Positions 42,367-54,600 of a stretch of 64,000 nt of DNA are shown piece after piece. Both the position numbers and the translations under genes were made by a program. Origin of the DNA: Nematostella vectensis (lineage: Eukaryota > Cnidaria > Anthozoa > Actiniaria > Edwardsiidae). The stretch spans positions 6,625,501 to 6,689,500 of the forward strand of contig NC_064043.1 of NCBI RefSeq assembly GCF_932526225.1, in the 5' to 3' direction. The notes under the pieces were generated by a model. That model was not told the DNA's origin. It did no database searches and saw only the letters and a program-made list of their open reading frames with translations. The first letter of the stretch is position 1; every line of letters begins with the position of its first letter.

Positions 42367-44862
42367 CTAATATTGGACATTATATCTTTTAATTGAAAAA
42401 TTTTTAAGTTTGGGGGGTGGGGAGGTGAATAGGTTTTAGGATCCGCGTTCAATGGCAAGCGAATTATAGATTTAAGTAAAAAAAGAGAAATATTATGCCA
42501 TGTGGCTTCTTTCCATACCTGCCAACTCTCCCAGTTTTCACGGTAGACTACTGGTTTTTAGCCTTCGTCTTCCGGCAAAAAAATCGAAACTTCCTATACA
42601 TTTACTGTGATCTCCTGGGAAAATTCATCGATAATTTCTTATTCAGTTCTTGTATTTGAAGCACAATCTCTTGGTTTTTTAGCTTTCAAGGTTGGCAAGT
42701 ATGTCTTTCTGACTATGTACTATGATAAACACTTGTGAAAAGTGATGTCAGTGTCAAGCAATTTGCCCACAGATACAATTGCACTTTTGTTTAGTTTTAA
42801 TATACGATTTTGTAATTATTTTAAATCAGTTTACAAATTTCAATAACAAAATCAGATGATATTTTTAATAATCAATATAGCACAATATATTCTATTGTAC
42901 AATATAATCTATTGTACTAAATATGTAATATCTAACAACCTTATTTATAGAGTTCAAAATCCATCTCACCCTTGTTGTGGAATCACTCACAGTCAATCAT
43001 ACCACATCGACCAATCACTTTCCCACAATGTGATGTTGATTTTGAATTTGCACCAGTTTTTAAACTATGAACTCAGCTTAGTTGATGCCCCCTCTAAAAA
43101 GGGGTGTTCAATACACCAACAAAATACCAGTGGTACCAGTGGTGATTCAAGTTGTGATTCCTCTAAAAACAGCTTGCCCAAATTTCTTTTGCATGAGCAT
43201 AGAAAAACCCTAATGGGTAAATAGGTGTTCATCTCTTCTTTTGAGAAATTTCATCCACATACACTAAACACAGTCTTGGCTTTAAAATTTACTCGCAAAA
43301 AGTAAATCTGTACAAGTAGACTCAATATGCTAAAATGTATATATACTATACTCCTAACTGATAATTGGTTACAAAATTGTGTACAGTGAGTTTTAAGTTG
43401 AACTCTTTAGATAGATTAATTAAAGCACAAAACACTTGCCTATGACTTCACTACAATCTCTTCCTTCAGCACCTAAACCCTCGAGCCACATTGATCAGCA
43501 TTTTTGGCTCGACTGACTTCAAGACAAAGGACATGCTGGCTTTTTCCTTTGTCTTGTGGCCAGTCCAGGGACACTACACTAGCAATGCTAGCCAATGTTG
43601 GCATGTTTGCACAGGCTTTCGGTTATTTTAATTGAGTTGGTAGAAGAAAAGGAAGTGGAGAAGAAAAGTCCCCAGCTCCCTGGTTCTTTTATAACACACA
43701 CCATGACTGGGCAACCCTTTCTATGTTAAGTAGAAGGTCTTGAATGGCTATTCAAGTTGATGTTAACAACAGCAGTCTAAGGAAGATGAGCATAGATTGT
43801 TATGTAATAGCTGATTATCCATAACGTTTTGTCTGCATTAACTACTGCCTTAATAGAGCTCAGGGACTAGGGAGAGTATCGTCGCCTTGTAGAACCTTCT
43901 AAAAAAAATCAAAAAGACTATTTACAATAAACTTTTCATTATCAGCAGTTCCTTTTAAAAATTTTACGATATGCCTCAGGAGAAAGAAAATGTATAGTAG
44001 AATAGGGGTATCATTGAAAAGAGGTCCTCCATTTTACGATAAAAGGTAAAATCCATTGAAAATATTGTTGTAGCGAGGTCGGGTTAATTAATTATTTAAC
44101 AAAATAATAATTTTTAACAAAATAATGATATTGTAACTGTACTTTGTGAAAGACTGTTCAGTTACTCGACTTTGTAAGACTGTAATCTGTATTTAACAAG
44201 ATCTGTCAAGTCAAAAAATCGATTAACTGTACTGTACGTGTCTAGTGTCATGAGTATTTCTATCTATGCTCAGGGGCGTATTCTGGGGATCCCGGGCCCC
44301 CCCTTCTAGCAGCCAAAAATACAGTAAATATATGCGACATTATCTAAAATACAGGAGAAAATGCCTTGAAAGGGCCTTTTGGGCCCCTTCCTGTTAAAAA
44401 TCCTGGCTACACCGCTGATGTGGATAGACAGAATCTCGTTGAACATCAAGGTAAAATTACGCTAGGAAGAACAGACTTGTATTGTAAAGTCGAGAATATC
44501 GTTGCATCCAATATTGTGAAATGGAGGTAATTTCTTATACATTTTACTGTATTTTCGCCGAGAGAAAGAAACGGCATTGTAAAATCGAGGTTATCGTAAA
44601 ATCCAGGTTCCACTGTAGTACACTACTCACCACTCCACGAGGAAGACATGGATGCAATGCCGAGATCAATGGAGCGGGAGAAAGGCTCTGCACTTTGAGG
44701 TCTAGAATCGTCAGAGTGGTCCTGTAATAAATGGTGATTGACATGGGCACTTTGTCAAGGGTTCGACGTTACATCCAACTCACTAGGAGCGAGAGGCATT
44801 TGATAATACTAGGCCAAAAGATACTAAGAAATGGATTCATTTGTCAAGCTGTTGACACCTTA
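42367..44862. other. Spacer between GLOD5-like gene and satellite
   Basis: About 2.5 kb without a recognised gene. It includes the 3' flank of the GLOD5-like gene, AT-rich DNA around 42780-42950, a family G repeat (44270-44420) and a stretch at about 44480-44620 with repeated GTAAAATCGAGGTTATCG-type sequence that looks transposon-derived. Confidence 0.5.
44270..44420 (+). mobile_element. Dispersed repeat family G, copy 2
   Basis: Same motif order as 21841-21975: CCCCCCTTCTAGCAGCCAAA, ATCTAAAATACAGGAGAAAA, AAATGCCTTGAAAG, then AAATCCTGGC. About 150 bp. Confidence 0.65.
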
Positions 44863-46335
44863 GCACACCTCACCACACGTAACCACACCACACCACACCT
44901 AATCACACCACACCTAACCACACCTCACCACATGTAACAACACCACACCTAAACACACCACACCACACCTAACCACACCACACCTAACCACACCACACCT
45001 AACCATACCACACCTAACCACGCCACACCTAACCACACCACACCACACCACACATCACCACACCACACTACACCACACCACACCACACCTAACCACACCA
45101 CACCACACCACACATCACCACACCACACCACATCACACCACACGTAACAACACTACACTACACCTAACAACACCACACCACACCACACCACACCTAACCA
45201 CACCACACCACATCACACCAAACATCACCACACCACACCACACCACACCTAACCACACCACAACACACCACACCTAACCACACCACACCACATCACACCA
45301 CACATCACCACACCACACCACACCACACCACACCTAACAACACCACACCTAACCACGCCACACCTAAACACACCACACCACACCACACCTAACCACACCA
45401 CACCTAACCACACCACACCACACCTAAACACACCACACCACACCACACCACACGTAACAACACCACACCACACCACACCTAACCACACCACACCACACCA
45501 CACCTAACCACACCACACAACACCTAAACACACCACACCTAACCACACCACACCACACCTAAACACACCACACCACACCACACCTAACCACACCACACCA
45601 CATCACACCACACATCACCACACCACACCACACCTAACAACACCACACCACACGTAACAACACTACACTACACCACACCACACCTAACCACACCACACCA
45701 CACCACACCACACCACACCTAACCACAACACACCACACCTAACCACACCACACCCCACGTAACAACACTACACTACACCACACCACACCTAACCACACCT
45801 AACAACACCACACCACACCACACCACACCACACCTAACCACACCACACCACATCACACCACACATCACCACACCACACATCACCACACCACACCTAACCA
45901 CACCACACCACACCTAACCACACCACACTACACCACACCACACCACACCACACTACACCACACCACACCACACCATACCTAACCACACCACACATCACCA
46001 CACCTAACCACACCACACATCACCACACCTAACCACACCACACATCACCACACCTAACCACACCACACATCACCACACCTAACCACACCACACATCACCA
46101 CACCTAACCACACCACACCTAACCACACCACACCACACCACACCTAACAACACCACACCACACCTAACCACACCACACCACACCTAACCACACCACACCA
46201 CACCACACTACACCACACCACACCACACCACACCACACCACACCACACCACACCACACCTAACCACACCACACCACACCACACCACACCTAACCACACCA
46301 CACCTAACCACACCACACCTAACCACATCACACAG
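44863..46335. repeat. CCACA/CCTAA satellite array
   Basis: About 1.47 kb made almost only of the pentamers CCACA (CACAC), CCTAA and variants (ATCAC, GTAAC, TACAC) in irregular order, all with C and A on the plus strand and G and T on the minus. Higher-order blocks such as ACACATCACCACACCTAACC repeat several times (45980-46120). A small remnant lies at 46668-46712. It has no coding capacity; open frames here are Trp/Cys/Gly/Val low complexity. Confidence 0.97.
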
Positions 46336-46902
46336 GGTGGTGAAGAGGGGGGGTGCCCATCAAGTTATCTTTCAGTCTTTTACGGATTTAAAAAAGAAGC
46401 TTTCACAAATCACGTTTTTAACTTTTGCTTTGCTCATGAATATATGATTTTATATACATAACTTAAATTGATCAACCCTGCGGTTGATTCACTCCTCAGT
46501 TAAACTAATACACAATGACATCAATGTTTACTTCTACATATAAATGTACGAATCGTGACGCTGTTACAATCGAAGCGAAGTGATTGTACTACAGCTGTCA
46601 AGTTGGGCACTGTTTTGCAGTCGCTCTCGTTACATAAATTTCGTGTTTTAATCATTTAACCACCCTGACCACACCTAACCACACCACACCAAACCTAACC
46701 ACACCACACAAAATTCAACCTTAGTTTACATGCAGCCTTATTAAACTTTGCTCATCCTCAGTGCTTTTAACTTAGTCCCCCATAACCACAGCTTACTTTT
46801 GAATCTCAAAGCACACATCACTACCTGGCTATATCCCTTCTAAAGAAACAATGCTATAACTGCAACTTTCTGCACAACAGCTATTGCCCTAGGCTTTTAT
46901 AC

Positions 46903-46976
46903 TAGTCGTTCTGACCTCTATCTTGCAAGGCGCTTGAGCTCAAGACCATTTAGTCGTGATAGAAGTCAGAACGACT
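46903..46976. mobile_element. Short hairpin element
   Basis: Inverted arms AGTCGTTCTGACCTCTATC and GATAGAAGTCAGAACGACT (one mismatch) with a loop of about 35 bp. Probably the remains of a small inverted-repeat transposon. Confidence 0.7.
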
Positions 46977-47012
46977 GTGAAAGGGGTACTTAGCCATTCT
47001 ACTCTTTGTTAA

Positions 47013-47250
47013 AGCCGCATTGTCACCAGTTTACTTCCGGTCGATTACGTAACAATTTCCGATGATTTTTAACGGAAAAATATTTCAAAATATTGAAAGC
47101 AGTGTGGTTATTTGAAGTTTCTTTGAGGATGTGATTGATAATTTAGAGCGGATGGCCTGTTTAATATCTCGGATTTTAATATATTCTTTTGTCTTTTAAC
47201 GGTTGAGGTTTCCTTCGGACCTCCGAAAGTAAACTGGTGACAATGCGGCT
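47013..47250. mobile_element. TTAA-flanked MITE, 238 bp
   Basis: Perfect terminal inverted repeats of about 24 bp starting AGCCGCATTGTCACCAGTTT, flanked on both sides by TTAA (47009-47012 and 47251-47254). The middle is AT-rich without an ORF. TTAA target duplication suggests a non-autonomous piggyBac, Kolobok or Sola3 derivative. Confidence 0.9.
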
Positions 47251-47302
47251 TTAATATCTTGCTAGTATCCATTTTGGTGATACGGAGCGATATATAGTTT
47301 TA

Positions 47303-50300
47303 TCATACCTTCTTGAGTTTATTGGCAGGAATTCTCTTGGTGACCACCTCTCCTTTCGCCACCACTTTCCCGTCTCGCATTAGCGCCGGCCACACAAAGT
47401 GCTCCACTACGGTCGCGCTGAACTCCGAGTTATAGGATCTCCTGTACCGTGCCTCGTTGATGATGTCACCATCCAGTGCTATGGCAATATCGATAGGGGG
47501 CTGAAGGGCCACCATAGACCATACGACCCTCACGCATGCGCGGATGAAGGGTAGGATTAACTTCTCTTTGTAAGGGATGCTCTGGTTGACGGATGCGTTG
47601 CGGTGAAGACATTTGAGAATCTCCTGCAAGCGCAATCAGTGCTTAGGGTTGCGCGCACTATGAAGGGTAATGGCAACTTAGTGAATGAATTTGTGTCTTG
47701 GAGCGCTTACTTACGATTCTATCATGTATGTATACCGACAAACTTTGTAATAGTTGGTGCACTCATAGTAAATAGAGGGAGACCTACTAACTATGGTGCA
47801 CTTTGTAGCCGCGTACACAGGCTAGTGCGCAGGGTGCGTGCGCGACCCCCCTCCTTTGGCGGCCAAAAAGTTGGTCATTTCTTATAAAGGAATCTTCAAA
47901 TACTGTGCTTTTTCCATATGATACCTATGACTGCGCCAATCCTGGGTAAGCCGCCTGCTTTGAAATAAAATTGACGCACTTAATTGTACCTAGAGCTTTG
48001 CAACATTTTTACTTAGAAAACTCACAGGAATGAGCGTTTCCACGTCGAAGTTCTCGGTATTGCGGCTCATGTAGCTGTCAACGATCTCAGCAGTCTGCGA
48101 GGCGTCAATCAGACTCCCATTGGGGGGTTGCAATGCATGACGGACTTTCTTGCGCATGCGCCGTTGTTCTGCCTTACAGACCATGAAGCATTCCTAGAAA
48201 TTTGAGATAAGAAGTCATGTGACGCGTACAAGAAGAAAAATATATATACTATAGACACGTGTTTTGTATTATCAAGAACGAAATTTAAATATCAGTGTCT
48301 TTAAATGAAAAAACGAATGAAAATGCGCTTTATATGCGTGACTGTTTGCTCATCTTTCACGGGTGTAAGATATTTTAAAATAAATTTGTCAATGAAAAAA
48401 AAAAAACATGAATCAACGTCCCTAGGTGAGTCTCACCTCAACGATACAAAAGGAAAGGCGCTCGTTTTCCGCTCGATCTCCCATGGGGCGTAGCGCGTCC
48501 ATCAGTTCCAGTCTCTCTCCGCCGTACAGTTCTGCAAAGCGCTCCACGAGCCGAGGTGCGCGCGCATGTAATGGTAAGATACCATTTGCGTAAGGCTTTG
48601 TGATCATGCGCACTGGCTCCGATTCGTTCTCCACAAGCATCTGTTTTTGCAGGCTGACAAGAGAATAAGAAACAGGCATCCAGTTTTGGCTGAGAATAAC
48701 TTCTTATTCTCGAAATAAGCTGAGAATTCATGTCTTTTGCTAGGATGTTTTTGGCCTTGGCTTTCTAAAATAACTTTTATGTATTTATGATAGTTTTCAC
48801 ACTAATGCTATACCTAAAGTCCTTTTAAAATAAGAGTCGACTACCACTCTATTAGCATTCCATCAATGTTTTTGCGATGTCTCAATCAGCTACCTTGGGT
48901 TATGAGGCGGCTAATGAGGCGCTTTAATTCAAGGTCCACGTGTAAAGCAACAATCAAGTGCTACAGGTGTTGATAGCGATACAAAGGCACTGACACCTTC
49001 TCACAGCAAGAAACCAATAACAACCAATACATAAACACAGTGCGAACTACTTATCGTTTAGTACTAAGAATTCATTAATGCTTAAGTAAACTGCTTCTGT
49101 TATAAGTAAACTCAACAAGCGTCCTCGCTCACCGTGCGTGCAAGTCCGAATTCTCTTTCTTTAGCTGACCAGTTTCTTCTCTAACTTTCCTTATTTCCAA
49201 CTCGCTTGCTTCGAGTTCTAAATTGGCATCAGAAAGTCTAAAAGTAGATTGGGTTTATTTCTATCGTCAGTTGAACATTTTACAGACGGTGTTTGTTTTT
49301 GGGTTTGTTTGTTTTGGTTCTTTGGTTGAAAGGGTCTAACGGGGGGTACAGGAAACTTTGCTTGGTTGTCGATTAAGATCTGTAAGATGGATTAGTTTCC
49401 CTCAGAGAACAACAGCCCAGCGCTTAGTCTTAGACGGAATTAAAGCCGTTGTGTTTACTTTTCGGAGGAAAACGAAATTACGGAATTGAATGCTAGATTG
49501 GTTTAAATTAGTTCTGTAGCTAGGCACAGAAGGTGATTAATAAAATCGTCTTTACCTGCCATAGTCTTTATTAATGAGGATGTTTGTTTTTACTACGGAA
49601 AATTAGATATTTTTTACAGTACCGCTTTTGGAGCTCAGTAACTTGTCTATCGGCGACGTAGGAATCCTTAAGTTGACGTCGAATGCATTTTACATCTTCC
49701 TCGTTTTCTGAAAGCCTGTCAATATTGTCATAAGAGAAATAAGAATTATGTTTAACGATAAGGATTTTCATTAACCAACTTCCAGATATTCACAAATAGA
49801 ACCAGTCAAATTCACTAATTGAATTTGCAAAATTAAAACGTGTGCGCGGAAAAGGAAAAGAAAAAAAAAAGAAAAACGTAGGACATGAAACGGTTGATTT
49901 TGCAGCGTTGTTTTTTGGCGTTGTTTAAAAAGGAGATAAAAGTCGTGACCTATAAGCAGCGTCATAGATACGAGAAGTTTGGATTCCCGAAAAAAGTTAA
50001 ATCATATCAAAAAACAAAAGAAATGGCAATAGAAATACCAAAAACCTGGAATTCCCATTGGGATAGCTGATTTTCGATTTAAAACAAACAGGGATTAAAC
50101 ACTCAAACCTCCTAAAGAAAAATCAAACCTAATACTTACTTTAGACGCAACTCGCCGACTTCCCTTTGGGCTGATTTCAGATCATCTTCAAGTCGTGACA
50201 CCATGTGCTCGTATTTATCCCTCACGAGTTTAACATCCTCCGATCCCCCAATGTGGGACATGACCAACCCGTTACACAACAAAGGCATAAGTTTGTTCTT

Positions 50301-50534
50301 CAGGGGTTGAAATCCACCATACGTCCCCCCTTCGTCACAGCACAGCTGAAGCAAGCGGAAGAGCTTGGCTTGAATCCGAAGGTTTTCCTCGATTATTTCA
50401 CAGCACACTGTAGTGCTCTCATCCGTTGTGTATCGATAACTTTCATCGAATAGAGTTATTAGACGTTCGTGGAGCACCTTGAGGTCGGCAGATGCTATGA
50501 TATTACTCAAAAGGCCAACAAAGGTTGAACTCAT
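47303..50534 (-). CDS. SPATA18: SPATA18/MIEAP-like mitochondria-eating protein
   Basis: Six exons in gene order: 50140-50534, 49623-49715, 49133-49237, 48437-48653, 48026-48193, 47303-47623. Phases match, all GT-AG, sum 1,299 nt (432 codons plus stop; human about 538). MIEAP is a p53-inducible protein in vertebrates that handles damaged mitochondria. The C-terminal exon shows the family block: SMVALQPPIDIAIALDGD, ARYRRSYNSEF, VVEHFVWPALMRDGKVVAKG. The N-terminal exon is helical (LSNIIASADLKVLHERLITL), and exons 1-3 form a coiled coil (LEDDLKSAQREVGELRL, LEIRKVREETGQLKKENSDL). The protein ends KLKKV; a donor-like GT overlaps that end, so a further exon is not excluded. The middle, Ser/Arg-rich part of the human protein is shorter here. 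Confidence 0.88.
47815..47960 (+). mobile_element. Dispersed repeat family E, copy 3
   Basis: In the intron between exons 5 and 6 of the SPATA18-like gene. GCAGGGTGCGTGCGCGACCC, then TTGGCGGCCAAAAAG, AT-rich middle, ATATGATACCTATGACTGCG and AATCCTGGGTA. Matches 26575-26740. Confidence 0.65.
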
Positions 50535-51672
50535 TTTGGGCACTTGGTCTGAGAAATTCTCTCACGGGACAGTAGTTTTTTTAGTGCAACACAGAGGCCC
50601 TCCTTAGCAATGTCAACTCAACAGAGTACTACTACATTAGTAGAATAATGGTCATTAGCATACCATGCGCGTTTGGGAGTCAGCCTCGATCTGGATTCGC
50701 CCGTCAGAGGCAACCAATCAGCCGCGTGTTGAGCCGTCGAATGAAAATTTTGGTTCTCGTGAATCTTTGTAATTCTAAGGCTTTGTTCAAACGTCGTATT
50801 ATCCATGAGCCGGATTCAATGCAAATGCATGCAAATGAATCAAATCGATTGTTTCATCTTCATTTGCATTGAATACGGCTCATGGATAATATGACGTTTG
50901 AACTTAGCCTAGGCGTGATTCGAAACTTGAAGGAATAGATGAATCAATCCAATTTAGAGATATATTATCGGTTCTTGTTTTATCTAAGCCAATAAAAACG
51001 GCGCTCGCATATAAGGAACCTATTTTACTGCAAAAAGAGAGCGCAAAAAGATTAAAAAAGATGATTCTTCCACTCCATTGCTACACAAAAAGAATGAATA
51101 TTCTAATTATGAAGCATTAACGCATATTTTTTTAAAAGAAAATCCTTGGGGGATGTGTTTTTAAATAAACTCTCTCAGAAGTAGAAAATAATGAAATAAA
51201 ACGTTGGCTACGAACGTGGCATTGGTAAGAAGCTTTAACTTGAAGATCCAATATACGTTTTAAAGCCTAAATGAGGACTGACAAATGCTTCTTTTCAAAA
51301 GTGAATTCTATTTTATTAACCAACTTCCAATTTCATTTACAAAAAAAGCACCAACTTGGATTTTACAGTTTAGCTAAATTACAAGTATTTGACATAAGTT
51401 ATCTTCGTATTATACAATAATGATCACAAAACACAACTCCACTCGAAAAAGTCATCTATAACATTGATGTCCAGACAAATGGATCACAAGGAATCGCCCA
51501 ATGTTCTAGTGATTTTCCATTAAAGACCACGTTGTGACGATTTCGCAATAAAAACCTTTTGATATCTGTGAGTGCTTTTTGTCTTGGCCGTATATGCTAA
51601 TTCTTCTAATGTCTTTATCGAGGACCTGTGTCCGCTTGTATTAATCAAACTATCATCTGTAATACCGTGATA
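50535..51672. other. Spacer between AIFM1 and SPATA18-like gene
   Basis: 1.1 kb between two minus-strand genes: the 3' UTR of AIFM1 (possible AATAAA as TTTATT at 51312-51317) and the promoter of the SPATA18-like gene (next to 50534). It contains one foldback element (50779-50911). No other gene is recognised. Confidence 0.6.
50779..50911. mobile_element. Foldback MITE, 133 bp
   Basis: Inverted arms of about 45 bp with few mismatches: GTTCAAACGTCGTATTATCC with CATGAGCCG at the left, mirrored at 50860-50911. The short centre contains ATGCAAATGCATGCAAATG, also palindromic. Lies 245 bp upstream of the SPATA18-like start codon. Confidence 0.85.
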
Positions 51673-54600
51673 TCACTCCTTGCCGTGAATGTTGAAGAGC
51701 TTAGAGAGCTCACCAAGATCTTCCCATTCTTTGCCCTCTTTAATGACCTATATATATAATGCATACCAGTACCATTAATACAAGCGCAGGGGATAAACAT
51801 ATGCTAGGAAGAGTGATATCTAAACAAGCTGCTTTCCAAGTTAGCGCGACTCATCGGCACTATCTAGGTACTATCGTTTGAGAAAACTAAAAAAGAAAAA
51901 GTGATGCAAATAAAAATAATAAATTTAACTGTCAAATTCGGAACCTTGGCATGATTTTTTCAAAGCAGAAAAATACTTTACTTAATAAAAGTTGGCAGTT
52001 TACTTTCTTGTCATACACAATACCAAAATTCGACAACAAAGTCCGCATGGTTGCTTCTTATGAAAGGAAGTTTATGGGGAATTTCCATGGTTTCCATGAT
52101 TACCTTCCGTGCGATGGGCATCCTGTTAAAGACATTCCACATGACCACGCCCACCACGCGTTTGTCCTTCATGTAGAACACCACGCCTTTGCCGAAACTC
52201 TCCTCCTCCTCCTGTACGGGCGGGGGTGAAGGCGCGGCTGGGATGGTGATTTCTTCGATCTTGATAGAAGGATTACTCAACGTCATAGCCTCCGCCACCT
52301 AAGCGAGGGGGGGGGGGGGGGGTGCGTTAGAAATGTAAATAATGAGATGAGAGGGGAGGGTTGGTGTAAGAGCCACAGGTGTGGTGGATGTTATATTGAC
52401 AGATAGTTCACTCATCGTCATCGCTACTGCTACCTGAGCGAGGGGGGGGGGGGGGGAGAATCAGCAATGCAAATGGTGAGAGGAGAGAGAAGACGATTCG
52501 ACGCGAGGTGGCTTTTATATTGACAGAGGGTTCACTCATCGCCATAGCCTGAGATGAGAGGGAAGGAGGGTGATGTAGGAGCCGCGGGGGTTGGTAGCTT
52601 TAACATTGACAGTAGGTTCATCATCGTTATAGCCTCTGCCACCTGAGCAAGCGGGTACAACATAAGCAATGCAGATACAGTGAAGTCTGATAAGAGAGAA
52701 AATATACCACATCTAGCCCAAGCTCAGCTAAACTTGGAAAAGAGGGCAATAAAGAAAAACCCAGGCCAACTAAATTCTAAGCGTTTTCTTTTGATAAAAT
52801 AATACCAGGATCACCTCGGATTCTTTTGTTTTGGGACGATTACTAGCGAAATTCCCTCGAAAATAACAGACGGTTCTATATTTCCCTCTTAGATTAATGA
52901 TGAGGGAGATTTAGTTGCTAAATTTCCTCTTTCACGCGAGCCAGAATGACGAGCGCAAAGAGAGTCCCTGGTCTGGACTAGGAAACAAATAGAAGGTAGC
53001 TTCCTGATTAGCCAGGAATAGACCCTGCGCCAAGAGACGAGGTTATTTGATCTCGTGATACTTAAACAACGTTAGACTAGAACCATGTGGGATGATTTTT
53101 GATTGCTGTGCGCATGCGTGCCAATGACGTCAAAGAACTAAACTGTAGATATGTAGAGCAACTATGTAAATCAACTATGCTTGATTTGAGAATTGTTCGT
53201 AAAAATGTGGAAGTTTCTAGAGGGACTTCAACTAATCATCCCTCGGTTGCGGGCAAATTTAAACACTTAATTCCCCTCATGCCATGCTATAACTTATAAT
53301 ATATGGTATCGATCAAAACACCGGCCGAATAATTTTTTTCCATAGAGATTGATAACATCACGGAACGAAAAGTTGAAACCACGAAAACAAGATAATGGCC
53401 TCTAGTTCAGCCCGCTTACCTTCTCCGTCTCTGAGCGTATCCCCTCTCCCTCTAGTCCAGCCCGCTTACCTGCTCCGTCTCTGAGCGTATCCCCTCTCCC
53501 TCTAGTCCAGCCCGCTTACCTGCTCCGTCTCTGAGCGCATCCCCTCTCCAGTAGCTTCTACCACTGCTTTGGGCGTGTCCTCTTTTGTCGCTTTCGCCCA
53601 TACTCCGACCGTGGGGAGACTGGAATCTACCAGCCCGATAGCCTCATAGCCCACATCGGGTCCCAAGTCACTCCTGGGTAAAAAAAAAAGCAATTAAATA
53701 AATAAACGATGTGTGAAAATTAAATATTACAGCGCAACCAGTAAAACCGTAAACACCTAAAATATGTGTGGAATGTTTATTGTCTTCTGAAGAATCAGAC
53801 GGCGAGAATCCCGACACTGAGAACATGCTCGAGGATCCAGCGTACTTTGCGAAAGGTCACTACGCAGAAGAGCCGCTGAAAAAGTTTATAACAATTTTGA
53901 ATTCCAAAATGCTGGGAGCTGCTGTGCTGTGATTGGGCCTTTTTTTAGGTGTGCAAAAAAGGCCCAATCACAGCACAGCAGTGTTTACATGACAAATGCT
54001 TTGCCTGTTTGATGGATCAAGTTACTTTATTTTGTACGATAAAAGAAACTCTGAAGTCAGAACAATTGCTTGTTTTACAGTTGTGTTTAGTCGGAAAGAG
54101 CGATGTTTTTGCTCAGCTACCGGCAGGCTCCAGTAAAAGCGTGGTATTTCAAATCTTGCCACCTCTTTTCAAAGAAGCCCGCACGCAGGAGTATCGGGCT
54201 GCAGCATAAAAATAACGTAAACAAAGGCTGTTTTACCACATTTTCCACGTTTCTTACCAAAAAGTTCAAACAAATAAAAAAATAAGACAATAATTTAGTG
54301 TGTTCTGGCCAAAAAGGAACATATTTCTGACATTCCATTTTGGTATCTCCAAGAAAGAAATAATAATTTTCATTTCATCGGCTGTCAGTTTCAAATTGGC
54401 TTAAGCTTCCGACGTGTCACCCCAGAACTAGTCTTACTAGGAAACTTTTCCAGCGGCTCTTCTGCGGGAGCGCAGAGAAGACTTGAGATATGTTTCTAGT
54501 TGACTGTTTGAATATCTCGCAAGTGATTGGTCGAAACAAACATTCCATACATATTTCTGGTGTTCACGGTTTTCTTGTCGCGCTGTAAAAGACAATGAAA

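Noticed and set aside
44949-46326. Trp/Cys/Val-rich ORFs (VVWCGVVW)
   Set aside because: Pure translation of the CCACA satellite.
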